From Lactarius indigo (lineage: Eukaryota > Basidiomycota > Agaricomycetes > Russulales > Russulaceae), in assembly GCA_025766275.1 (NCBI GenBank), contig JAFKAC010000091.1, forward strand, positions 124,001-188,000: 64,000 nucleotides of DNA. The letters run 5' to 3'. Of this stretch, positions 11,520 to 22,336 are shown in pieces. The position numbers were made by a program, and so were the translations under genes. Within the stretch, counting starts at the first letter, position 1. Every line of letters starts with the position of its first letter. The notes under the pieces were generated by a model. It did no database searches. It saw only the letters and a program-made list of their open reading frames with translations, and was not told the DNA's origin.

Positions 11520-11970
11520 CGAGATCGCATACACGCTTTCTGTCTCTTTTGGGCATGCATTACCTTTTTTTTTGTTTTACCCCGTGGATACCTTTGTACA
11601 CCATACCATTATCCTGCTACTCGGTTTCATTTATTGCTTTTGCCCTGTCTTATGATCTGACCATCACACTTTTTTGATCGCTTTCACGTATGAATGTAAC
11701 GGACAACTAATGCAGAGTGACGACGGCACGGACTTATTCACATTCTAGTTTGGTGTTGCTTTATGAGTCCACTTCGGGCTCATTTATTTTTTCCTTGCCG
11801 ATCCACTCTTCGACCTCGCTTGTGCTTTCATCAACGTGAATCTTGGTGGAGAAAGACGACGACAAATCGATGTATCTCATACTTGATAGAATTTACAGTT
11901 ACAATATGCTCAGTCATGATCTGCTTTGTCACTCTCGTAAGAATCCGTGAATAAGGACCTCTCCTTTTTT
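11520..11970. other. Convergent 3' intergenic region
   Basis: Shared 3' flank of the MUN gene and the GMC gene. It is AT- and pyrimidine-rich, with no ORF that resembles a protein. Confidence 0.6.
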
Positions 11971-14588
11971 TCATTTCATTTCATCTTTCAAGACGTCGCC
12001 GTCTGCGTTCCCCGCAGCCTTGATAACATCCGCAGCCTGCACTGAGTGTGAGATCCGAGATGAAAATGATAGAAAATTTAGATCACCTTTTCGGCAATTG
12101 CGTACACGGTCGCCAACGGGGCCACCGAGAAGGTCAGCGGAATGACGCTCGCGTCTACGACGCGCAGGTTGGCTGTGCGGTGTACTTTAAAGTCGGGTGC
12201 GACGACACCTAAAGAAAACGAATTGAGCGCCCAGCGCGTAAAGAAGGAAAGAAAGAAGCGCGACGTACCGCGTAAATACTCTGGCGCGAGTGCGGCCGTT
12301 CCTATAGGGTGGAACGTCGACTGGCAATGACGAATAGTAAGCGCATGTGACAGACCAAGAGATGGATGCTAATTCACGATGGCATTGGAGCGGGCATAGG
12401 CGGCCCACTCGTCGAACGTGTTCACGGTGCCCTCTCCTGGGGTATTTTCCTTGACGAGGAGGTCGCTGATCGGCTCTGCGTGCATCCACTTGCGGAGCCA
12501 GGCGGTGGTGATGGCGTGAAAAGCGACGTCTGTGATTGGTATGGCGTTTAGGCACCCAGACGTGGCATACGTCGAACGTACCGAATTTATGATCAAAGTA
12601 TTTCGGGTCGATGACGGGAGGTGAGAGAGGGTCAGAAGAGTTGATGTGCTATTTTTGTTCGTTCTTGAGACCTGTTATCAACTGAATTTGTGGAGGCGCT
12701 TACTACAGAGCCTCGCGCGAACGGATGCTACGAAAATAATGGGAATTAAAGACGCAGACAGCGAATGGAAATGCTGAAGTTCGCGTACCAGGTGGAAGAC
12801 GATCGGCGTCGCGTAGGACGTGTCGGGGCTTGGGACCGATCCGGCACCACCGGCAGAAAGCAGCAAGAACTCGGCCCACCCGATCTCGCCCTCGTCGAAC
12901 CATTTGCGGAGGAGCTGGTACTGGACCGCCTGAAGGGGAGAAAGGTCGCTGGAGACGGGCGACGGGATAAGAGAGGAGAGTAGCTCTATCTCTTCCTTGG
13001 TGAGGACGGGTTGAAGTGGGATACTTCCGGTGGCCGCGGTGTCGTAGGTGAGGATCCCGGCGCCCGTTGCCGCGCTGCGCTTGGACTCTGGTATCCACGC
13101 ACGAGTCATGAGAGGGAAAAGGGACGCACTGTAAGGCTATCTGCTCTTGTGCAAAAGTGGGGTTGATGCGCATTTCGTCTATTCATGACGCAGTACGTGA
13201 GAGAAGGATTTTCCAGGGACAACTGGGACTTGCCAAGCGTTTTGACATGTTCCTTCGTAACGTAGTCGATTAGGGTATATGTCTGGTCGAGCAGGTTCTC
13301 CCCAACGCCTGGGAGGTCGATGAGGGTTTCGATTCCGAGGCTCTTCAACAGACTCCTATCACCGATCCCAGAGAGTTCCAAGAGCTGAGGCGTCTTGAAC
13401 GGCCCTGAAGAGAGTCGCGCGTCAAGACCGTATATCACTCCTTAAGGGCAGCCATACCTGCTGACACAATAACTTCCTTCTTCGCGTGCACCCTGTACGT
13501 GTTTCCGTTAGACACAAATTCAACGCCCTCAGCAACTCGCGGCGCTTTCTTGTCTTTGCTCCTGGTCTTAAACAACACTTTTGTGGCTTCTGCACTAGTC
13601 AGTACGACGAGGTTTTTCCTGTTGGAATTTGGCTCGAAATATCCCGTGAGCGCCGAGGACCGTGTCCCCGATCTGGGGTCGACTGCTCTGGCAGGGGTGA
13701 AGAAGCCAGTGGCATTGCCGGTTTCCTATCGGGTAAGAGTCATTACACTCCAATCTACGCGTTTGAAGGGACATACGGGATTCGTGTTCGTGCGCACTCC
13801 GAGGGCATTCGCGGCTGCGACAGACTCGTCGATCAGGTCGGGGTAATAGTTGTTGTAGCTGATCTGCATGGGCCCATCCCTGCCAAACATGTCACCCAAC
13901 GCGGGGTCCACCTTCCCGCCAGGAAGAGTCTTGATCGGTGCGCCAGTCCAGTTTTCGGCTTTGCGATAGTACGGCTCGAGGGCGTCCCAGGACCACGTGG
14001 GGCCGTTTCCGAGCTCCGTGCCCCACGCGTCGAACTCTTCGCGCGAAGGGCGCTGCCAGAGCAGGTCGCTGACCATACTCGAGCCTCCCAGTACCCGTGC
14101 ACTGAAACACAAATCAGCAACAGTAAAAAAAGAAAAGAAAGTACTGACACCGTCTCGTCTACGATGCGCCCGCCGAGCCCCTCCTGTGGCACGCTCTTCA
14201 AGTTCCAGTCGTAATTCGGGTCGCCAAACACCAGGCTGTAGTTGATGATCCAGTCGATGCGCGGGTCCGCACCCGGAGGCACGTACCCGCCCGCCTCGAG
14301 CACGCCGACGCGCACGTGCTCGTCCTCCGAGAGACGCGCCGCGAGCACGAGCCCCGCCGTGCCGCCACCGACAATGACGTAATCGAACTCCTGCACGACA
14401 AACGCGCTTGCGGACGACGCGAGCGCCGCGGGGCCGCGGGTCGTTGGCGTCCCTGCGTCAAGCAACCCTGTGAGCGCACCGAGGCGCCAGCCTAGCTCCT
14501 GCACTGCTAAGGGCAGCTCCAGCGAGGAAGGGTAGTAGTATGTGCGGAGCGCAGTGAGCGCCGCGAGGGCGACAAATCCGCGGGACAT
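11971..14588 (-). CDS. GMC (glucose-methanol-choline) flavin oxidoreductase
   Basis: Exons in genomic order: 11971-12036, 12087-12208, 12269-12320, 12378-12529, 12582-12648, 12704-12727, 12789-13128, 13197-13404, 13458-13725, 13777-14101, 14149-14588 (687 aa, all phases consistent). The N-terminus is hydrophobic and probably directs secretion or membrane attachment. The FAD-binding Rossmann motif is [23 protein letters not shown] signature 1 is represented by [14 protein letters not shown], with Ser where Asn is usual. Signature 2 is exact: [15 protein letters not shown]. The first active-site His is in [13 protein letters not shown]. The second catalytic position, normally His or Asn, reads [12 protein letters not shown], with Ala. 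Family members oxidise alcohols or sugars and release H2O2, often during lignocellulose decay. The missing residue makes ordinary activity uncertain. Confidence 0.88.
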
Positions 14589-15229
14589 TGCTTTTTGGTC
14601 GTTTACTGGTTGCTCTTCTTCTTGCACGGACGGATGGGTATGGGCCGGTGCGAGGGGAGGTGACCTGGGTGTGCAATGCGGGACAGCTTGCCAATAGATA
14701 GTCACCCCTGGGACGGAGGCACACGCGAACTTATATTGTACGTTCAGGCCTGGGAGCGAACTATGCAGCGAGGTCTCCGAGGTGGGGCCGAGCCGCGGAC
14801 AGCAGCAGTATACTAGCAGTGTGCGCAGAGGACCGGGTGCTCTAGCCTTGACCCTAGCCCTTTTCGCCCCTGTGAATGTTTTGTGATGCGCCATAGGTGA
14901 ATTGACCTTCCCTTTGTATGTGGTCACAAAGGAGAAGCATTGACCAGTCAGCGTCTCTCAGTCAGCAAAACTTGGTCGCATTGGGTCCCGAGAAAGAGCA
15001 GGGGCGATTGAGCCAGACCAACAATGTTGCCTCGCAGTTGGAGGGGATGCGAGAGAACCAGATGATGGCTGCCAAGGGTACTGATCAGAGTGGCGGACAG
15101 TAAACAGGAGCACTGAATGGGTAGCGACTTGAAACGAAATTGCTGTCAACGTCGCAACGTCGTTAAGAACGCAACTCGAAAAGCCTTGACACAGGGCGGA
15201 CGGACTTGAAGGCCGCAGTTGCTCGAGCT
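14589..15229. other. Upstream region of the GMC gene
   Basis: Non-coding by inspection. It carries the presumed promoter of the minus-strand GMC gene. No RNA gene or transposon end was seen. Confidence 0.4.
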
Positions 15230-15480
15230 ATTTCCCCAGCATATTGAGCCTACGCCCTATTATGCGCGCATGATTCTTGCGCGGAATACAGTAAACGTAC
15301 GTTGAATGGTGCCCACTGAGCGGACTGGGAAACCTGTCCTCGGTTACCATTGATGAGGTTTGTGAGGCCTCGATGAGGGCCTGAAAAAGGTCCGACTCGA
15401 GTCACCGAGCGACCATTCCAGTCACGGTGTATACTAGGACTGGGATGTCGGTGTGACTCCGGGGCCACTGGCACGCAACG
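15230..15480 (-). pseudogene. KRE6/SKN1-type GH16 gene fragment C
   Basis: Reverse-strand translation contains RGQVSQSAQWAPFN, the same segment as exon 26774-26953 of the complete gene. The following intron and the start of the next exon are also recognisable at the DNA level. The flanking coding sequence is missing or too diverged. It is an isolated relic at the 5' side of the first DUF6535 copy, in the same relative position as fragment A beside the second copy. Confidence 0.7.
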
Positions 15481-15719
15481 CAAAAACGACTACGAAAACG
15501 CACAAAATAAGGCTTGAAGCTTATTTCGCAATGACAACAGCTGTCGACCGTCGAGCGCTTGCGGTTCAGTCGATACTGGTATCGCCTCGTGGTGCTTTAC
15601 ATCTACAGCTGGCTACTAAGGGCACTCGGTCTTACTGTAACACCGTACTAACACGTTCAACCTCATCGTGACCACATCCGAGTCGTACTCGCCACAATCG
15701 ACTCTTACCATAGTCTTCA

Positions 15720-18540
15720 ATGTCCCGAGCTCCACACGAGAATATCAATATAACCGAGGCAGGTATAGACCCTAGTGCAGGTACCCCCCCATTCGACTAG
15801 AGTCTGTCGTCACCGTTCTCACCTGTCACTGCTACCTCCATAGGTGACCACCAGTATCCAGCCCACTCGGCACCAACTCAGGAACCGCAGGGAGTCTCTA
15901 ACTTTGTCGATGGGTCCGGGCCAATTTTCTCAATGTACATGGAAATGGCGACGGAAGAGGACAAGAAGCTGGTCGAAAACTGGAAAGCTGACGCCGACGG
16001 AATCCTGATATTTTTGTGTCACCTTCTAATCCCGTGCTTTACACCAACTCACCGGTGATAGACTGGTTTATTCTCTGCTGCTGTGGCATCGTTGATCTCG
16101 GTGTCGATTCAGGACATTCGACCGGACCCACAGGATACCTCCAACTTCTACCTCGCAAATATATATCAGACGATTTCAGACCCAAATCGGTCCAACATTT
16201 CGAGTTCCCTCCCGGCTTCCCCACCCGCATTTTCTCCACCAAACTATGCTGTTTGGGTGAACGGACTTTGGTTCTTGAGCTTGGTGATCAGCATTTCCTG
16301 TGCTCTACTCGCGACGTTACTACAGCAATGGGCACGAAGGTATCTCAAGATCACTCAGCCACGTTACAGTCCACATAAGCGAGCGCGGATCCGTGCATTC
16401 TTTGCTGAAGGCGTCGACAAGTTTCTCCTTCCCTGGGCAGTCGAGGCATTGCCCACGCTGCTACATGTTTCCCTCTTCCTATTCTTTGCTGGCCTTGTTG
16501 TGTTCCTTTGTAACGTTAATCTCACTATCTTCAGGGTGATACTGTCATGGGTTGGCGTTTGCACGGCCCTATATGGATGCATCGCATTTATGCCGATCTT
16601 TCGTCATGACAGTCCATACTATACGCCACTCTCATTGCTGGCATGGTATATTGTTACTGGAATATCATGGGTAATCTTGGAAGTTATTGTGTTTCTTACC
16701 AGATTTGACTGCTTTAGTGTTGAGGTCTTCCTTCGCTTTTGGGACTTGACGAAACGTTATCGCAAAATACTTGCGCAGGGCATGCTCAAGGCAGCCGAAG
16801 AAGCTGCTTTGATTTCACCGTCGGAGATCGGCACTCGCGCCTTCATGTGGACATTCGACAGGTTAGATGAAGACCATGAACTGGAGCGCTTCTTTTCCAA
16901 CTTACCCGGTTTCCGCAACTCAAAAGTGGTCGACGATCCTTTTCCCAGACTCATTCCAGATCAAAAGTTGAGGCTTTCAATGGCATCTATCGAGTTGTTG
17001 GACCTCACATTCTCATCCAATTTACTGCCCGAGCGTGTCAAAAACCGGCGAGTTACCATCTGCGCGAAGGCCATTGATTCATTCGAAATTCCCTATGCAT
17101 ATTGGCATATCGTCAAAGAAATCTTATGCGAAGACCAATATAAGGGACTGCAAACCGCCGAATTTGACCATATTATGAGAGGCTGGGACGGTGGTGGAAG
17201 CGAAGGCACCACGTTGGTCGTACGAGCCATAAATACGGGTATTGTCGCAGGAGCGCAATCACGCAACGACTCTTGGTTTGTCCTTGCCTCCAATGAACTA
17301 GGTGTCCCAGAAACTCTCCTCCGAAACTATGCCACACACGGTGACAGCAGCCTGTCACTTACTGTCTTGATTTACATCATCCGCCAGCAATTCGACTATG
17401 TTCAGAAAGGGCCCTTGCCAGAGGATACGGACCCTACGTTATTAAAAATTCTCGAAGCAGCTTCCGAATTCAATGTTCGAGATACGTCACCTGACCTGCA
17501 ATATGAGTTCTGCGCACTCTGGAATCAAGTCGTCCTTGAAGCTTGAAGCGCAAAACGACAACAACAAGTTTATCGCGTGGCGCATCCACAGACCGCTTCG
17601 CGACATCTACATCGCTCTACACCGAGATACCAATTCGGCCCCAACACGGTTCTCTCCATTCTTTAACGATCAAGCCTGGGTTCTGGAGGAACCATCCTCG
17701 TATCCATTGTGCAATGTACATGGCCATCATCAGGGCTCAACGCCTGGCACGCCTGACATCTCTTTCCGTGCTGCCCGTCAAGTTCATGATAGCACTCCGC
17801 TATTCCTCGTTCCCTTTTCCGGCAGTACCGATGCGCCCCCCTTGTCTTTGCCTTCCCCAGATCACCTAGACGAAGGCCACATATATGCGCCACCTCTCGA
17901 CAACAATATATCTGTCCCAGTGTCCTTGAAACCTGCTGATCAGACAACCACCGAAAGCCGTCCCATTCTCCCCACTTCACCGGATCCGCTCACCTCTCAT
18001 GCATCACCAGACGGCGTTGATACCACTGCGCCCTTCTCCACCCCGGAACTTCCGGCGTCCTCCCGTCCTTCCACACTAACCTCCCCACCTAGTGCCGTTA
18101 CCAGTCTGCATACTGCACTGCGCCGGAGTTCTCCGGATATTCATCCATCGTCGTCTCCCATTGCGGCTCTTGACAATATGCGCCCTACAGGTCCGCCATT
18201 GTCTTCGGACTCTTACGTGACTGCATCTGACCACACATCTTCTTCAGGATCCCATTCATTGATGCTTGCTCCCGCTGCTCCCCTCCCATCTTCGCGACTA
18301 ATTTCTGCTCTTGATGTGGGTGCTGTTGCTGAGGGAGGAGGTGGCACACATGTCGGTTCAGGCAAGGACAAGGACGCTATTGACCCTTCGGCAATCCGTG
18401 AAAACGTTTGGCTGCCCCAGACCTTTCACCCCAGTCACCGTCACCGCCACCAGTTTCTGGTGTAGCCATTGCAGGCCCTTCACGGGGCTCTCGTGATGCC
18501 ATGCACATGGGAGATCACCCTCCACGCCTCCTGCATGGCT
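15720..18540 (+). pseudogene. DUF6535 membrane protein, copy 1 (broken)
   Basis: Expected exons by comparison with copy 2: 15720-15780, 15844-16013, then 16062 onward. The N-terminal domain has several hydrophobic membrane segments (GLWFLSLVISISCALLATLL, LFLFFAGLVVFLC), a soluble middle, and a Pro/Ser/Thr-rich C-terminus. Three lesions are visible. The donor of intron 2 is TT instead of GT at 16014-16015. A 7-bp tandem duplication CTTGAAG at 17535-17548 shifts the frame and gives a stop at 17546. One base is lost near 18405. Without these the frame would continue to a TAG near 18540. DUF6535 proteins are abundant in agaricomycetes and have no established function. Confidence 0.8.
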
Positions 18541-20533
18541 AGCGCGATATCATGTAACGCATCCTCCTAAGGTAGAGTACACATTCTTGCTGAACCTTCA
18601 ATACCATTGTCATGGGATCTTTGTCTCAGGATGTTCTGATGTATATATCCTCATACTTACACCATACAAAATCGCGAATGCAGGTAATGAGGCTACCCAG
18701 AAGACATGACCGTTTGTCGTGTGCCGTGCACACGTCAGCGCCGTCATCTAGCTACACGTAACAGGAGCTCACCTCAGTCAAGACGAAAGACATCTACTAG
18801 AGGCGTGGGTTTGTACACTGTCCGCTACACCGGATCTCTTGCCGGATCCGTCAACCAATTGTGACGATTTTCCCCATAAAGAACGTTCCGGACTCTGCAC
18901 AATATTGAGGGCATTGACACACCAGTTGTAATGCATACCCGGGCCTGGGGTCGCCGCGCGGGGTTAGGTGGTGGGGTACCCTGCTGACGGCGATTGATGC
19001 GCATTAAGTCTCTTATACACCCCTGTGTGCTCTTCCGACGCCACATAGTAGAGAACGGGGCCATTGAGCGTGGGTTTAGGTGGTGCGCCGCAAAACTCGC
19101 CTCTTCTCATGTGGGTCATGTGTGCGAAAAGTCAAAGACTGAAGCTGATACTCTGGGAACGGGGGTGGGCTATGAGTCTCGGAACTCATTCGGAAGGTGG
19201 CGAGCGTCTGCACTTTCTCCATTGGACCGTCACCAATATATTGACAATGTGTGACGTCTATGGAAGTTGGCTACGTCTCATTTTACCTTGTTATCGGCAT
19301 TGCTCCCCATTGCTCCCCGACCCCACAGGTATCCAACTGCCGTCAACTTCACTTGGCCCTGACAGCGACTTGATCAAGTCATTACCCCATTTAAAATCAG
19401 ATACACCAGTCGTAGTATCGAGGGTTCTATGTCACTTGTAATCATCTCAACCTCACTGTCAGTGGTTACGAGTCTAGGCGTCATAAAGCCATCATACGAA
19501 AATTTTGTCTGCACCGAAATACCCCAGGTGACGTGTATTTGGTAAACATACGCTGACCCTGGTATCTCCACACTATCTCCAGTTCTATTTTTTTTACATC
19601 CATTTTTGTGCGCCTCAGGGCAATTCAGCGTCTCGGAGGAGATGAGATCCAAATATGTCTCGGGTACCGAAGCCCAAGTGCAGGGCCATGGAATACTAGC
19701 GTACCTCGCACCTAACACCTTCAGGACGGCAAAGGATGGGTCAGTAAATATATTAGGGGTCAACTTGGTGTCTAACCAGGGTCGTTTTACTGATGGCGCT
19801 TGGGCCTATGGCCTTCCTATGGCCCTGAACAGTCGTACTTGTTCCAGTAGCCGCCGCCGCTATCGGTATTGAAGAGAATAATAATGGCAAATGGAAACGT
19901 GTAGGAAAATGTGTCAGTGGGTGGAGGAGCCAGTGGCGTTCACGCCAACGTTCATGCTCACTGTCAGTTTCCAGGTGTCAATACTCTAGAATTGCACGGC
20001 GATTTGCACCGTAATATGGAGGGACGGTACCTGGTTTTTTTTTACCTAGTTCTGGGAGATCACGTTCCACAGTAGTGGGGCATGAGAGTCGCCTGGCGTG
20101 AGCCAGGCCATGGGCAGTGAAACCACTGGCAAGAGTGAGCAGGACTGCGGGCAATCCCGTAAGCACAGCCGCGCCAGTAATTATTGCTCTTCCACTATCC
20201 ACAGCACAGCGGTACTGGGTCAAAGGATGGGCCTTCATTCTCCGAGCGGTAGCGGTGTTGTACACCATTGCAAACGAAATGTCTCCCTCCTGCGGACCTA
20301 AGAGCACAATATTGCATTTGAAACACCCATATGACAACCGCAAGCATTTCAATATTCAGTCCATGGGAAGCATCAAAAACGACATTCTGCCACCCACTCT
20401 GTTCCTCCGGCTCTTTGCCCTTGCTCTTTGCGAGACACCCGCTACAATCCGAACAACTACTATGGACAAGAAGGCATTCACAAGATGGTGCATCCAAGTG
20501 AAAGGTTGACAAGGCCATCTAATTTTCAACTCG
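18541..20533. other. Region without a recognised gene
   Basis: The DNA just after 18541 is homologous to the downstream flank of DUF6535 copy 2. Several short frames exist; the longest is minus, 19374-19763 (129 aa). None has a recognisable domain or convincing partner exons. A minus-strand stretch around 18970-19110 reads like part of a secreted protein (CGAPPKPTLNGPVLYY) but stands alone; it may be a relic. Confidence 0.35.
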
Positions 20534-20911
20534 TCAGAAAGTACCAATGGCAGTATAAGAAAGACACAGACACTGCTCTGGGGGATTTGGGCAGCAAGCT
20601 GCAACCCCATCGACGCTGCGGCGCGTTAGCTAACTAATCGGATACGAAAGTCGAGGAAGTACGTACCAAAGCGCGTTAACAACGCAATTCACCGCCACGA
20701 CGGTGTCAGGTCCTAAGCCGAGTAGGCCACCGATATATTGCACGACTGGGCTTAAAGTATACAAAGGACCTCCTTCGGTGCAACAATAAAAGTTCTGGTT
20801 CTGCGCTTGGCATTGAGGATCGGTCCTACGCACGGGAGTTGCGGAGGCAGTGACAGTGCCGGCCAAGGTCATGGCGGTTACAAAAGAGACGAAGGGTTTG
20901 TAGAACAGCAT
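20534..20911 (-). CDS. Hydrophobin-like small secreted cysteine-rich protein
   Basis: Exons 20534-20615 and 20667-20911 give 108 aa. I chose the ATG at 20911 because a signal peptide follows it directly (MLFYKPFVSFVTAMTLAG). The mature part has the hydrophobin cysteine order: C-X8-CC-X31-C-X5-C-X6-CC-X6-C, plus one extra Cys near the end. Class I hydrophobins self-assemble at hyphal surfaces into amphipathic layers. The spacing between the fourth and fifth Cys (5) is shorter than usual, and the fifth Cys codon is split by the intron. The C-terminus lacks the usual IALGC-type ending. It is a divergent hydrophobin or a decayed one; the frame is open. Confidence 0.6.
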
Positions 20912-21279
20912 TGTTGGGATCGTTGGAGGTGGTTGTGGTAGTGAAGCTTCTCGTTGTTTATCGGAAGACTGTGAAATCTTGAGGGACATGAGCAGCCCTT
21001 TTATAAGATTTCGTCCATGTCTGGTGGGAAAATAACAATGAATCCCAGTGTACTCGCTGTTTACCAAACAGCGACAATCCAGTCGGAGAGAGTTCCAGAA
21101 ACGATGAGTGCGGCATTGTCCTCAGAATCAAGGCAACACGTCAAGTTTTGACGTGTTACCCGAACAAAAACCGAGAAATGCCGTTTCAGCGTCTCCTCTG
21201 AGTGAATAAGATCCGATACCGTAAATGCTCCATTGCGGGAAAAAAAAAAACAACGAAACCTCGCGGTTGACGATGGTAC

Positions 21280-22260
21280 TCTAGGTAGTAAGTGATCGTG
21301 TATATGCGATCCCAAGCGATAAAAATAGGCACCTAAAATGCAAGCCAGAAACAAAAGAATTAGTGCGATGTAGGTCGTGTGTCATGGAATGTGTCCCCGA
21401 CTGTCGATCTAAGGAAAGCATAAAAAAGTTGATGAGGATAACCAATGAGCAACCAAGTTAACAGAGCGACAAAGCAAGTTGCTCGGATGAAGACGAAAGA
21501 GACATGCGGTTAACAAACACCGCCATGGTTGAACCAATTCTTGGGCTGCGTCTGGTTATACTGCGGTGTATCCCATGACGTAAAGTTGGAATTCGTGTGC
21601 GCCTCGGGATAGATGCTGATATATCGTTGGTGACGGTTGGCCGGTCTACTAGGTCGCACCCAATGTTGTGCGCATCATGCAGCTGATACACGCATATATA
21701 GTCGACGAGCGTCGTCGCCAGGTACTGCAGAGTCATAAAGTCGGCACCGTGTGCAAAATTGGGTGACGTGCCCAAGTTCATGATGATGTACTAAAGCCGG
21801 TAACTATTAAGTCCTTTGCATCGCAGCCTAGCATGTGGGCAATGGGTGGGGACTCACCATGGGTTCAGCGGGTATGTTTGGGTCGCGCTGCAGCTTTCAG
21901 ACCCCGAGATGGGTCATTGACGATCCAAGATATCAAGCCCGGCCCGGGCAGGCGTGCCGCACACTGCCACCACACACACGATCGGATGACCTACCCTATT
22001 TGGTATTCATAACCGAAGGCGGCGAAACACCCGGAGTTAACAATCTGAGTTTGTGAATGACAGGCCACGGGAGGTTTGGCTTGCTGGAATGCGCCTGTTG
22101 GTCAGTGGAAATATTCGTGTCAACATGCATGTTACAACAATGTTGCGATGGTTGTTCGAGGGGCACTGGCAGTACCTGCTATGCGTGCCGGATTCTTGCA
22201 CAGATACAGTAAATGAACGGCGCCTGCTGACTCAGAGGGGACAGGGAAGCCTGTCCTAGG
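21280..22260 (-). pseudogene. KRE6/SKN1-type GH16 gene fragment A
   Basis: The last exon is clear, beginning near 21785 and ending in a TAA at 21510-21512. It contains NLGTSPNFAHGADFMTLQY and NIGCDLVDRPT, parallel to the complete copy B. Compared with B it has about five extra bases in the codons after DRPTVT, which shift the frame. Upstream exons to about 22260 are recognisable only as diverged DNA, and everything before them is gone. The 3' flank from 21280 still resembles that of copy B. Confidence 0.75.
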
Positions 22261-22336
22261 ACTATAGGACCAAATATATGCACCGGTTACCATCGCACTT
22301 CGTAATTGACATAATCGACTCCCACCATAGTCTTCA

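Noticed and set aside
13726..13758. A 33-bp intron in the GMC gene
   Set aside because: A stronger GTATGT donor at 13776 gives a normal 51-bp intron in the same phase.
13486..14214. A 242-aa plus-strand frame opposite the GMC gene
   Set aside because: The minus strand carries an unambiguous spliced GMC gene across the same interval.
19374..19763. 129-aa minus frame as a gene
   Set aside because: No recognised domain, no plausible start context and no adjoining exons.
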